From: Charina bottae
Taxonomy: Eukaryota > Chordata > Lepidosauria > Squamata > Charinaidae
Assembly: GCA_023362775.1 (NCBI GenBank)
Contig: JALMGJ010000008.1
Coordinates: 34,955,001-35,019,000 of the forward strand
Reading direction: 5' to 3'
DNA: 64,000 nucleotides
In this document: positions 34,864 to 45,622 of the stretch, one piece after another
Numbering within the stretch: position 1 is the stretch's first letter
Layout of the letters: each line of letters opens with the position of its first letter
The notes under the pieces: generated by a model
Database searches by the model: none
What the model was told of the DNA's origin: nothing
What the model saw: the letters and a program-made list of their open reading frames with translations, nothing else
Program-made: the position numbers and the translations under genes

Positions 34864-36132
34864 AAAGAAAACCAAGACTTAACAAAATGTCAAAATTACA
34901 GACCAATTTCCTTATTAAATAATGACTACAAATTATTCACTAGCATTTTGGCTGAAAGATTTAAAAAAATTCTACAAAATTTGATAAATCGCGATCAAAA
35001 TGGATTTTTACTAAATAGACAAATCAATGAAAATTTATGTACAATAATAAATTTGATAGAATATGCAAATGTTAATAATGAAAAATCTATAATGCTACTA
35101 TTCCTAGACGCAGAAAAAGCATTCGATAACGTAAATTGGGATTTTATAATTAAAACATTAGAACATAGAAATTTTGGGGATAAATTTATAAAAGCAATTC
35201 AGGCAATTTACAAATTACAGAAAGCCAAAATAATAGTGAATGAAGAAGAAACGCAAGAAATTAATATAGAAAAAGGTACACGTCAAGGCTGTCCATTGTC
35301 TCCGTTAATATTTATATTAGTACTGGAGGGTCTATTGCAAAAAATTAGAAAAGATGATAATATTGAAGGCGTCAAAATTAAAAAAGAAACATATAAATTA
35401 AAAGCCTTTGCAGATGACCTGGTGATAATATTACAAAACCCACTAGATTCAATAGAAAACTTAAACAAAAAGTTGCAAGAATTTGGAGATGTAGCAGGCT
35501 TTAAAATAAATAACCAAAAGACCAAAATGATACATTTGAATATGACAAAAGAAGAGCGAGAAAAATTGGAACAAAAATCAGGATTCCAAAATGTTAAACA
35601 AATTAAATATTTAGGAATACAGGTAACTACTAAAAATATAGATTTATTTAAAAATAATTATGTCAAAATATGGAAAGAAATAAAAAATGATTTAGAAAAA
35701 TGGGAATCTTTACAATTGTCGCTATTGGGTAGAATAGCGACAATAAAGATGAATGTATTACCTAGAATTTTGTATCTGTTCCAAACAATTCCTATAACAA
35801 TAACAGACCAGACCTTCATGAAATGGCAAAGAGATATAACAAAATTTATATGGCAAGGAAAAAAGCCCAGAATAAAATTAAAATACTTACAAGATATTAA
35901 AGAAAGAGGAGGATTGGGATTACCAAATTTAAAATTATATTATGAAACTTGTTGTTTGGTCTGGCTGAAAGAATGGATAATATTGGAAAATACAAATATA
36001 CTAAATTTAGAAGGACATGATAATAGATTCGGTTGGCACGGATATATGTGGTACAATAAAAGTAAAGTTAACAAAGCATTTAATAATCATATAATTAGGA
36101 AATCATTATTAAGAATATGGAACAGATACTAA
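34808..36132 (+). pseudogene. L1 ORF2, reverse transcriptase part
   Basis: One open frame carries the RT motifs in order: NYRPISLLNNDYKLFTSIL, LFLDAEKAFDNVNWDF, GTRQGCPLSPLIFIL, and the catalytic FADD in KLKAFADDLVII (codons 35407-35418), then KINNQKTKMIHLN and KYLGIQVTT. The thumb-like region SLLGRIATIKMNVLPRILY and WQGKKPRIKLKYLQ follow, as in L1-clade ORF2 proteins. The stretch is intact, but it is cut off from the endonuclease by the fold-back insertion and from the C-terminus by frameshifts after 36132. Confidence 0.92.
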
Positions 36133-36760
36133 AAACTAATGATATAATAACCAGAAATTACAGTATATGATAAAATGGGAAGAGAATTTGGGCAAAGAGA
36201 TCAGTTATGAAGATTGGCAAACCATTTGGATTAAAAACACTTAATTTACTCTAAGTAATAATTTAAAAGAAAATAATTACAAGATGATTTTCAGATGGTA
36301 TATGACTCCTGAGAAATTATATAAAATGAAATGTTTAGGATCAAACATTTGTTGGAAGTGTAAAATAAAAGTGGGATCTTATTATCATTTATGGTGGTCC
36401 TGTAAAAAAACTAAAAAAATTTGGGGAAAAATCCATAAGTGTATTTGTAAAATCATTGGAATTAATATGGAAAAGAAACCAGAATTCTACTTATTGGGAC
36501 TTATGGACACAAACTGGACTAAAGACTGTAAAAATTTACTATTACATCTGATCGTTGCAGCAAGGATAACCTTAGCGAAACATTGGAAAGAAGAACAGAC
36601 TCCATCAATAGAAGAATGGATTTTCAAAACAATGGAATTAGCACAAATGGACAGATTAACGAACTTAGTAAATGGTAAAGAAATTGGAAATTATGAATCA
36701 ACATGGAAACCCTTTTTAAATTTCATACAAAAGGATTACAATATAAAATTATTTTTGTAA
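36133..36760 (+). pseudogene. L1 ORF2, Cys-rich C-terminal part
   Basis: After a frame-scrambled ~150 bp, an open frame (36284-36760) gives MIFRWYMTPEKLYKMK, then the Cys/His cluster CWKC (from 36350) and HLWWSC (from 36386), the zinc-knuckle-like motif at the end of L1 ORF2. It ends with KEQTPSIEEW-like codons and a stop at 36758-36760. Confidence 0.88.
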
Positions 36761-37076
36761 GATAGATAAGATCAATGATAAAAGAAAAAGATGAAAATGA
36801 AATTAATAAATGAGATAAATTACAAATACAAAGACAAAATATTAAAAAGGAAGAAAAGATACAAAGAAAATAGTATTATTGAATATATGTTATAAAAGTT
36901 TCTTCTTAAAAGAAACAGGAAGTCACTCTGTTTTGTATGTAACTTTATATGTTGTTATTGCTTTGTATTTTGTGTTTTGTGTAAGTATGTTATGTATGTG
37001 TTGTAAATCTTTGTAAATGTAACTATCTGTGTGATGTGTAAATATTTTAAAATAATAAAATTTAATAAAAAAAAAA
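36761..37076 (+). other. L1 3' UTR and A-rich tail
   Basis: AT-rich sequence ending aaaataataaaatttaataa followed by an A-run that abuts the target duplication. The aataaa motifs near 37055-37068 are the probable polyadenylation signals. Confidence 0.75.
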
Positions 37077-37077
37077 A

Positions 37078-37838
37078 AGAAACCCACATGGATAGAAAAT
37101 ATAAAACGACATAAAATATAGTGCCCCTCAGGTTGGATGGCACTCAACAGGTTACTCAGGAAGAGCTGAGGATCTTTCAGAGTACTAATGGTGTTTATGA
37201 TGTGGCTAGATTAAAACTTTAAGGATGTCTAGTTGCTGATGTTGTCATACAGGAAAAAAAGCTCTGAAGCTACAAAACACAATTACAGTGGGAACATGGA
37301 ATGTAAGAAGCATGAGCCTAGGAAAGGTCAACACAGTAAGAGATGAAATGAAATGACTACAAATTGACACCTTAGGCATCAGCAAATTGAGATGGACTGG
37401 GTTTGGACACTTTCAGTCGGAAGATCACACTGTTTATTACTCAGGACATGAAAAACAAAGAAGGAATGGCCTTGCTTTTATAGTTAGGGAGGGTATAGCA
37501 AGAACAGTACTTGGCTACACTGCAAACAATGACCAAATAATATCAATTAGACTTTGTGGACAACCCTTTAATATGAAAATCATTCAAGTTTATGCTCCAA
37601 CCACTGATACAGAAAAAAGAGAATGTTGACGAGTTCAATGATCAAATTCAATCTGAAATTGACAGAACATGCAAGCAAGATGTGCTGCTTGTGATTGTAG
37701 ATTGAATTCCAAAGTTGGAAACACTAAAGAGGGAATTGTAGTTGAATTGTATGGCTTAGGAAACTGAAATGAAGGAGACCAACCTATACATTTCTACCAC
37801 TCCAATGACTTTTTCATAGCTAACACTCCAATATTTGA
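37078..37838 (+). mobile_element. BovB/RTE 5' UTR and endonuclease fragment, right part
   Basis: Continuation of the element interrupted by the L1. Translation from about 37285 gives TWNVRSMSLGKVNTVRDEM, then LGISKLRWTGFGHF, 'GHEKQRRNGLAFIVREGIAR' and MKIIQVYAPTTDTEK. This is an RTE/BovB apurinic endonuclease domain (WN, E-to-K altered ELRW block, YAP motifs). A frameshift at about 37620 leads to a second part with DVLLVIVD and KVGNTKEGIVVELYGLGN. The similarity stops near 37838 at a T-run; the reverse transcriptase and 3' end are missing, which is unusual for a LINE copy. Confidence 0.88.
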
Positions 37839-38509
37839 CTTTTTTTTTCTTTTTAAAGTGTAATAACTGGGAGATAGGGAAAATGGAAAAGATGGCATGC
37901 AGGGGAGATAGTGATGGCTTAAGTTTCTACCGTCTCCTCATCTACTCAATAGGCCTCTTCCAATGCTAGGGGTGGGGTTGAAGGAGATGAACATGATGTC
38001 ATTTAGACAATAAGAGAGATTCCTTGGCTTCTGGTTGAAGCAGGTGATAGGACTGACAGCAACATTAGGAACTTTTTATTTCTGAACTTGGCTGGCAGAT
38101 GTAACGGCTGGTGTTAGTGGTTGGATGGGTCAAAATAAGTTTTTATACACTGGCATATATATGGAGTTATGCATTCCCAAAACTAGGCATTTTAGAGCAT
38201 TAATCTCAATTTATGGGGAGAACTTTAGCATTTTAAGTAGCAAAATAGCATTGTAAAAAGGCGTGCAATTTAAGAGAGCAAAACCAATATTTTGTGAATG
38301 ACCAAATACCCATAGTAGCCACTTTATGAAACCTTTAATTCTATTACCCATTATGCTTCCTCTGAAAAATCATATGTCTCTTGAGCACAAAATGATTTCC
38401 TATCACTTAACTAAGTCTACAGGTCCCTGTTCAAATTCTATTTTTTTGTGGAACTCATCTGATTTTAATTTTTACTTTCTGTGATATTATTTGAGTATTA
38501 CAAATGGTG
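37839..38509. other. Unassigned DNA
   Basis: No recognised feature. Confidence 0.4.
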
Positions 38510-38690
38510 TCTCATTTATTTATTTTTTTTATTTATTTATTTATTTATGCATGCTTCAATTTGTACACCGCTCCATCTCCCCACAAGGGAACTCTGGGCA
38601 GTTTACAGGATACAACAATTAAAATTTAACAGTTAAAACAGCATAATAAAATACTTTCATATAATAAAATTAAATATAAAATTAAATATA
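38510..38690 (-). mobile_element. CR1/L3 3' tail relic
   Basis: (TTTA)n, then caccgctccatctccccaca and gggaactctgggcagtttac, the reverse complement of a CR1/L3 tail. The variant (gctccatctcc) is the same as the tail of the 5S-SINE at 784-1032, so it may be the tail of that LINE subfamily or of such a SINE. Confidence 0.72.
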
Positions 38691-39879
38691 AATGTCTCAT
38701 GTTAAAAAGATATTGAATTCTGAGCACTTTAAATCACTTTGCCTTTGGCATGCTTTTGTCAGAAAGATCAGGTTTACTGCATCGTTCTCCCCTCTTAATG
38801 TCATTTTTTAATTTGAGACTTACTCAGAGAGAGCTTTTCTGCTCTCCCACTATCAATATCTTAATGAGTTGCTGAAACTTTATTTTGCTGTCATTTTTTC
38901 AAGAACAATAAAGTTGCTGTGTCAATGTCAAATAAGAAAAATGATGGAAAAGATCATCAAATAAAGATCCTCAATACAGTTTTACAGAATGGATATGCTG
39001 ACAGATAAGGTGGTGCTTAATGTCGAATAGGTTTAATTTAGTTTTTGCTGCATATGAATCCTGAATGTTTGTTATTACACAGCAAATATCTCCTAGCTAC
39101 TGAGTTGCAGGCAACAGTATGTTATCCTACAAGGTAGTCTCTAAATAAAAGAACATAGTTTGTACAGAAGAGTTTGAACATGTTTGCAGTAGAATTAGGT
39201 TTTGATGTTTCATTTGTGGTATAATGGACAGAATATGCCCAAAGTGACCCATACTGTCCTTAGTATTAGCAGGGAATGATGCATGTGAAGTGGGAATAAG
39301 GCTGATAATCAGATCCATATCATTCAATATTCCTTAAAAATTGTTATGTGGAAGCCTTCATTGACCAAAGCCATGACAGCCCATTTGATCCTGTTCATGA
39401 GAACTGGTTGCTTGTTTTTTTCTGGCCCTGATTGGCTTCTTCATGAATGGCATTATTATGGCTCCTGGTGCTGAACCTGTGCTCTCACTGCAGGCACCTG
39501 AGCGTTGTGCCTCTTGCACGACTTGTACTTGGAGGCTACCTTGTAACGTCAGTTGCCAGCCCCATGCATTTGGAGCAATCATGTTTTCATTAGGATACAA
39601 AAGAGCTTTAAGCCCATTATGGTCATGTGTAGGATGGCCAGAGGAATGAGCACTGTAGTCAGACTTCTGTGCTTCAGGACTGGAGGAAGAGAGACAAAGG
39701 GAGCAGATTGATTTTATCGAATGGGGAGAGTATAGGTGCTTAAGGGAAGTGTTGCGATTCCATTGAAAACAAGAATGGGGGAGGGAAAGAGAAGAAGCAG
39801 CTGGAATTGGTTGTTTGAACTGGTTGTTTCCTAATTCAGTTGGCACCCCTGGTGGCACGGTAAATGTTTATGGGCTCAT
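38691..39879. other. Unassigned DNA, one long minus-strand frame
   Basis: The segment at 39358-39858 has higher GC and a 166-codon minus-strand open frame with no family resemblance or codon pattern that convinces me. Otherwise nothing recognised. Confidence 0.35.
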
Positions 39880-40978
39880 CTCGTGACTACCATGGCATAA
39901 GGAAGGTTGTAGGTTAGAATGCAAGAGTAGAAGGTAAAGAGCATGAATAACAAATGAAAGAAAAGAAAGAAAACGGGTAAGTTATGCATCTGTGAAACAA
40001 AAAGAAAGAAAAAACATGTAACAGAACTGAATGAAAGTGATCTAAACTTATGTAGAGGAATTGACAAATGCATGCAGAGAAGTGAAAGTTTAGATTTAAA
40101 TATAAATGACAGGGCTAAAATGCATATGAAAAAGTATGAGCTTGTGTCATCTAGATTGTTATGGGTTAATATGAAAGCAGGAATCCATTGGTTGGTGAGT
40201 TCTATATTATGCTTCAATGAGTCGTGATAATGGAAGAAGCAGGGATCAGTTTTGGCAAAAATTGTGCAACTTTATGAATGAATGCTATGGTTGGGGGAAT
40301 ATATGAGATGACATGAATGGACGAATGGTAATGAGAAGAGAGTATATAGAAAAAGTAATTGGCTCATTCAGAGATCCAACAATGAGAATGGCAACTGTCT
40401 AATGAGTATCTACTTGGAAAATTGTCTGAGTTTTAAATAACAAATGTCTATTCATGGCAAAGGAATGAATAAAAAAAAGCATGACTGATTTGATTATTTC
40501 TGATGCAAAACATAATTTGGAAAGGGTGGGGGACGTTTTGAATGTGGGACAAAGAGTTTTTTAATGGTGTCAACAATGGATCTTGGAAAAAATGAACATG
40601 GAAGAAAAGGAAAGAGGTAAAAAAAAATGAGAGTTGCACTAATAGGAAACATGAAAAGGACCATTTGTAAGATAATGCATTGAAAGAGGCTGTGGATGAG
40701 GAAAAATATAATGATGCTGCAAAAAAAGGAGGATGAGAGGAAGACATTATATAATGTGTATAAACAGAAAAAGAGTTGCAAACAATGTACTCAAACACCA
40801 ACTTATATTTAAAACGAAAAGAACAATTTGGATGGAACTGAAAAATTGTTTTGGAAGGGGGAGTTGAGGACTAAAGGAGGAACCTCCAGCAGTATCAAAG
40901 GAAATAAAAATAAAATCAATGAAATTACTCTGGATGAAGCAGAGGTGAAGGAATGCTGGAAGGGGTTTTTAGAGATCT
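39880..40978 (+). mobile_element. Possible old LINE remnant
   Basis: Purine-rich plus strand. Around 40310-40400 a scrambled reading gives blocks like 'DMNGRM.NE-RE..EKVIGSFRDPTM', and around 40845-40970 'LFWKGELRTKGG' and DEAEVKECWKGFLE. These resemble the end of a LINE endonuclease (GDxNAR-G) and the linker (LFWKEV, DEAEVKERWKEYF). Many frameshifts; clade uncertain. Confidence 0.38.
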
Positions 40979-40989
40979 GTATTGCCATA

Positions 40990-41324
40990 GGAGGCATGGT
41001 GGCTCAGCGGGTAAGACGCCAGGCTTGTAGATTGGAAGATCGCAAGTTTGGAGGTTCGAATCCCTAGCCCCGCATGACGGAGTGAGCTCCCGCACTAACT
41101 CCAGCTCTTGCCATCCTAGCAATTTGAAAGCATGCAAATGCAAGTAGATTAATAGGTACCACTTCAGTGGGTAGGTAACAGCGTTCCACGTGCGTCATGC
41201 GGCCACATGACCATGGAAGCGTCTTCGACAACACTGGCTCTTCGGCTAACAAACGGAGATGAGCACCGGCCCCTAGAGTCGGACACGACTGCACAAATGT
41301 GCAGGGGGAACCTTTACCTTTACC
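40990..41324 (+). mobile_element. tRNA-derived SINE, first of a same-site pair
   Basis: Head ggcatggtggctcagcgggt (A box) and ggttcgaatcc (B box); tail tagagtcggacacgactgca then gggggaacctttacctttac. Preceded by the target-like sequence tattgccata (40980-40989) and followed by tattgccatgatag (41325-41338). Confidence 0.92.
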
Positions 41325-41338
41325 TATTGCCATGATAG

Positions 41339-41671
41339 GGGCATGGTGGCTCAGTGGGTAAAATGCCAGGCTTGTCAATCAGAAGATCGCAAGTTCGGAG
41401 GTTCAAATCCCTGGTCCCGTGTGACGGAGTGAGCTCCCGCAATAGCCCCAGCTCTTGCCAACCTAGCAATTTGAAAGCATGCAAGTGCAGGTAGATTAAT
41501 AGGTACCACTTCAGTGGGTAGGTAACAGCATTCCGCGTGCGTCATGCCAGCCACATGACCATGGAAGCGTCTTCGGACAACACTGGCTCTTTGGATAAGA
41601 AACGGAGATGAGCACTGGCCTCTAGAGTCGGACACGACTGCACAAATGTGTGGGGGGAACCTTTACCTTTT
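41339..41671 (+). mobile_element. tRNA-derived SINE, second of a same-site pair
   Basis: Same family and orientation, beginning gggcatggtggctcagtggg. It is flanked by perfect 14-bp copies of tattgccatgatag (41325-41338 and 41672-41685). It differs from the first copy at many scattered positions (for example gttcaaatccctggtcccgt versus gttcgaatccctagccccgc). Confidence 0.92.
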
Positions 41672-41685
41672 TATTGCCATGATAG

Positions 41686-42659
41686 TGATATATAGCAGAG
41701 TGAAATTGAAAATTATGCTATAAGTATTAAGTAGGCGGGGGCGGGGGCAGGGGGAAATGATGAAAAGGAAATCACAAATGCTGTGAGCAGTTGAAAAAAT
41801 GGCAAGGCTGCTTGGGTAGAAATGTAAACATATAGATGTGGGCCATTTATTGGCTGTGCAACTTGACGTGTCTGTGAAGACTGAATCTATGCCATTTGTC
41901 CAGTACGGTCCAAGACCACTATTTCAGTAATGATCTACTTTGTTCTAACCCAGCGCTGGGTATTTGATTTTATAGCAGTTTTGTAGCAAAGATGTTTTAC
42001 ATTAGTCAGTATGCCTTTTAACCACCATCCAGCAAGCAGGAAACAAAACCAAACAAAACAATGACATACAATGTCAAGATTTTCAGCTGGTCAATTCTCT
42101 CCATGGATCATTGATACCATCTGTAGCCCAATTAAGTTCAACCACTGTCCAGGTGTTTACAGAAATGACTAACAAAAGCACTGTCTCCTTAAGAACTTGT
42201 TGAAATTGTTACAAAATGGTATTTCCTTTGTTTGGGTTTGTTTTGGATTTTGCTTCCAGACAACTCTGAACATCCAAGCAAAACAATATAACTGTGGAAC
42301 AGAAAGAAATTAAGGGTAGCCATTGGGGGAAGAAAGAAACAGCACAAGCTGCAAACTAATTAAAACAAACAGCTTTCAAGTGCATATATCATGCAAAAGG
42401 AAATGCAAAATAAAGGATAAATTAAGGCGCCTGAATCTATGCTGGATATTAAACACCTGATTTTCCCTTTTATGTAGCTAGAGTTCTTTTTAAAATTAGC
42501 ATCTCAGAGTAGTTGAAAGGTTAAGCTATCAGACATAGTGCTGTTGAAATTCCCTGACTCATCAAAAGCAATGTTTGAAATTGTGCTCTAATTACAATAC
42601 AAATGGGGAAATTGCATAAATGAGACAAAGGGCTAGAATCTGTGCTCTAGAAAGATAAC
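41686..42659. other. Unassigned DNA
   Basis: No recognised feature beyond a G-rich patch near 41735. Confidence 0.4.
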
Positions 42660-43100
42660 ATCAAGCATCTTCTAATGGATCAATATGGACCAAATGCTTG
42701 GGCTGCCTTAAGGGTACCTGAGTTGCTTTCTTACTTCATGGAATCCATAACAGACTTAAAACCTATAACATATATCTATCAAAAGCTCAAGAATATTTTT
42801 TAAAGTGGGCATTTCTGGGATATTTTGAACATAGATTAAAGAACTAGAGTCTCTGATAAAGTCCCATCAATGGACTCATATCTTTAAAAATGTTAAAATA
42901 TTATCCACAGATCTGAGATTAAGGTTGATTCATCAAAAAATTGTGTTTAGGGTGTATTGGACTCCCCAAAGCATGTATTGGAAAGGATGGACTTCAGATT
43001 TTATATGCTGGAGGTGTAAAAAAATTGAGGGTCATGTGATCATTTAGTATCTTTTTGGGATAGCATATTGATATATATATAAGCAGATTGTTGGAAATGT
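42660..43100 (+). mobile_element. L1/Tx1-type ORF2 C-terminal relic
   Basis: At about 42910-43050 the translation gives LRLIHQKIVFRVYWTPQSMY, then WKGWTSDFICWRCKKIEGHV. This matches the end of L1-clade ORF2 (block 'kI.yRvy.TP..l..m' followed by CxxC ... H). Upstream frames are broken. It is from a different L1-like lineage than the element at 31602. Confidence 0.6.
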
Positions 43101-43519
43101 GTGATTTATCTGTTTTGGAAAAGGCAACATTTTCCACTAATCAAAGAAAGCAGAGATTTGTGTTACTATGGCAGACATTTTGTGATATCTTACAATAGTA
43201 TTTTGCATTGTTCATATTATAGTAGTGAATTCATTAGTAAACCAGTGACTATTGATCAGTATAAAATATACGGTAGATTTATATAGATTTTTTTCTTAGT
43301 TTGTATATTATTATTGCTGTGGTTGCTATTTTTATATCCTGCCTTTTCCTATGATTTTATAGTCTCTTACAGCTCCAGACAGGAAGGGGATACCCAACTA
43401 AATTGTCTATTTTTGCCTTTTTCATGAACTTCTGTGTGGATTCCAACATGTGCAATTTCATGAGGTACCTCAAAGACTAGGGAATGTATTCTCATGTAAC
43501 CTTTCATGAATTTTTATAT
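43101..43519. other. Unassigned DNA
   Basis: No recognised feature. Confidence 0.4.
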
Positions 43520-43720
43520 ATTTATACAATTTAAAGGCCGCCTGACTCGCCCATGACCCTGGGCAGCTTACAAAAAAGAAAAAAGAAAAAAAGAAATCAT
43601 CAGTGGCCTGTAGACAAACATGTAAACAAAAAAGGCACCCAATAGGGCCTCAACCATCACCTCAAAGCCTGGGAGAATAGCCAAGTCTTTAATTCTTGGT
43701 TAATACATATAGAATGGCTA
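43520..43720 (-). mobile_element. CR1-type 3' end relic
   Basis: Plus strand reads aaaggccgcctgactcgccc, then ccctgggcagcttacaa, a CR1-like tail in reverse. It is followed by 'aaaggcacccaatagggcctcaaccatcacc', a 3' UTR variant not seen in the other copies here. Confidence 0.5.
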
Positions 43721-43737
43721 ACAAAAAAATCTTGATT

Positions 43738-43793
43738 GAATACAGACTTTCTTTGGTCTAGCACCTTAACCACTACACTAGGCTTTTTAATAA
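43738..43793 (-). mobile_element. tRNA-derived SINE head relic
   Basis: On the minus strand: agcctagtgtagtggttaag (A box) then gtgctagaccaaag. Only about 55 bp remain. Confidence 0.42.
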
Positions 43794-43961
43794 TATAGCA
43801 TGCTGGTTCATGCGATCTTTAAAACATGGCCGCAATAATACTTTTTTTTCAATATGATTATTCCAAGCACTTCCAAATATAGGCTCATTTTTTAAAATGT
43901 TAATTGATAAGGTACCTGTAATCTTCCCTCATGACCCTCATCTACATAACTACCTTGTCTT

Positions 43962-44110
43962 TCCTTCCCTTCCTCACCCCAGTGTATTTAAATCCTCTAT
44001 CACTCTATCTGATAGTGTGAGGTACAGCTCACAAAGGCTTATGCCTTATAATAATTGCATTAGTCTTAAAAGATGCTACCAGACTCCTTCTGAGTTTTGG
44101 AAATCCCTAT
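43962..44110 (+). mobile_element. Dispersed repeat, possibly Penelope-like 3' end
   Basis: Contains ctcacaaaggcttatgcctt, 'taataattgcattagtctta' and 'aaagatgctaccagactcctt'. This corresponds to a widespread amniote repeat with consensus 'cacgaaagcttatgcc...ttagtcttaaaggtgcyac.ggactcc'. A short stem (gtgag/ctcac) precedes the aaag block. The assignment to Penelope-like elements is inference. Confidence 0.5.
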
Positions 44111-45466
44111 TGTGCCCTCAGACAAATTTGGCATATGTATGGAAAAGAAGCAGGTAGGGAGATGCAAACAGTGTAGAGTGACTTTGTAGAGTTTGGTTTT
44201 AAGATTGGAAATGGGGATAAAGGCAGCTGTAATATAAAAATTATTTCACCAGTGAGCCGAGTGACAAATTCATTAAACAATCAAATAATGAGTTGCCTGC
44301 AAAAGCTGTCTGGTGCAACTGATTTATGCTGCCACATATCCTACTTAATTAAATATAATTAAATATATCTTGGCCTGATGATGAAATTGTATTAAAAGCT
44401 ACGGTAAAATTAAATTTAAAACACAATAGCTCTCAATACTTTTTAGAGATGACAAGGAATAAGTGAAAGGGCATAGTTTATAAAGTAAGTTGGGTCTGAA
44501 GCTTTGCTGGTATAAATAAAGTAAAACTATTTTTTCCCTATCCGCATAAACCAACTTGTAGAGTTTTCTTTTTTCTTTTTCCCCAATAATGGGTAGAAGC
44601 AATAATTACCCCTTTGAGGCTAAGCTTTGAAAAACATGTCTATAAATTCCAAGAGGAATATCTACAAATATTTTTCCCTGTCATTCTCTCTTTTGGGCAG
44701 GCTAACTTTTCAAAATGTCTAAGAGTTCATTTATTCCTGTAGAATAAATTCAAGCAGAGATGGAAGAAAATTTTGGGTAAATCAGCTTTTGGAGAAAACA
44801 GGTGAAATGATTTTATTCCCCTGCCTCAACTGTTCTCTCTGTATGCCAAACTTTAAAGACAAATTCTGTTAGAAACCTAATACTTCATGCCTCAGAATGT
44901 TAAGGAATGTTTACAAACAGAACGTATGTTGTAAGAGTAGAATATTCAGTATCAGCTGAAAAAGGAGATCAAAAACCAGGTAGGAGTTCAAAGAAAGCGG
45001 GCACCCTGAAGAAGGGCATAACTAATTGGCTGGAGCATGAAGACAGTCCCCTCCCCCCAGGAAATGAAGATATAATGCAAATCAACTTTTCCTACATGAT
45101 GTCCCTCAATAGTGTTTGACTTCAACTCCCATCCTCCCTGACCAGAACAGCAATCTAAAGCAGAGTCAAAGAGAACTGATGGACCTACCAGGTCATCTCA
45201 AGGCTGAGAAGTTCACAAAGCGAAATAGCTAAGCTTGCTATATTATAATTTAATGGTTGTTCCAGTATAATTTAATGGTTGGGCCTGGGTCCCTTTTGAG
45301 GAAATAGAAGGAGTTTGGACCCAGCTCTGATCTAATGATCCCATTTGGGGGCTTCATGTTTGCTAGTACTGGTGAAAATGTTGCTCACGGTGACTTTCTA
45401 TCCGTGCTGCTCTCTTGAAGCATGGTAAGGGCTTTCATAATGGCAACAGAAGAGCTTCTGTCCACC
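44111..45466. other. Unassigned DNA
   Basis: About 1.35 kb with no recognised feature. Confidence 0.4.
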
Positions 45467-45622
45467 AGCAGCGTGTTCCATTTAATCATTCCCTCATTAC
45501 TCTGCATCTAATGATGGAATCACTCTATCTACCATGTTCATGGAGTCTTGAACATGGTAGATAGAGTGATTCCATCATTAGATGTAGATTAATGAGGGGA
45601 GGATTACATGGAACACGCTGCT
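45467..45622. repeat. Long inverted repeat, 74-bp arms, 8-bp spacer
   Basis: Left arm 45467-45540 starts agcagcgtgttccat; right arm 45549-45622 ends atggaacacgctgct; spacer tggagtct. About 69 of 74 positions match and the inner 36 bp match perfectly. No flanking duplication or known terminal motif was recognised. Confidence 0.92.

Larger units (their letters stand above)
31602..37076 (+). mobile_element. L1 LINE, near full length, inactive
   Basis: About 5.48 kb with both ends. The 5' end is gacttccggtgaagatgga, the 3' end an A-rich tail after aataataaaatttaat. A perfect 15-bp target duplication aagaaacccacatgg lies at 31587-31601 and 37077-37091. Order: 5' UTR, ORF1 (coiled coil plus RNA-binding domain), ORF2 (endonuclease, reverse transcriptase, Cys-rich end) and 3' UTR. 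It carries several stops, A-tract frameshifts and a templated rearrangement, so it cannot move itself. It is inserted in a BovB element. Confidence 0.92.
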
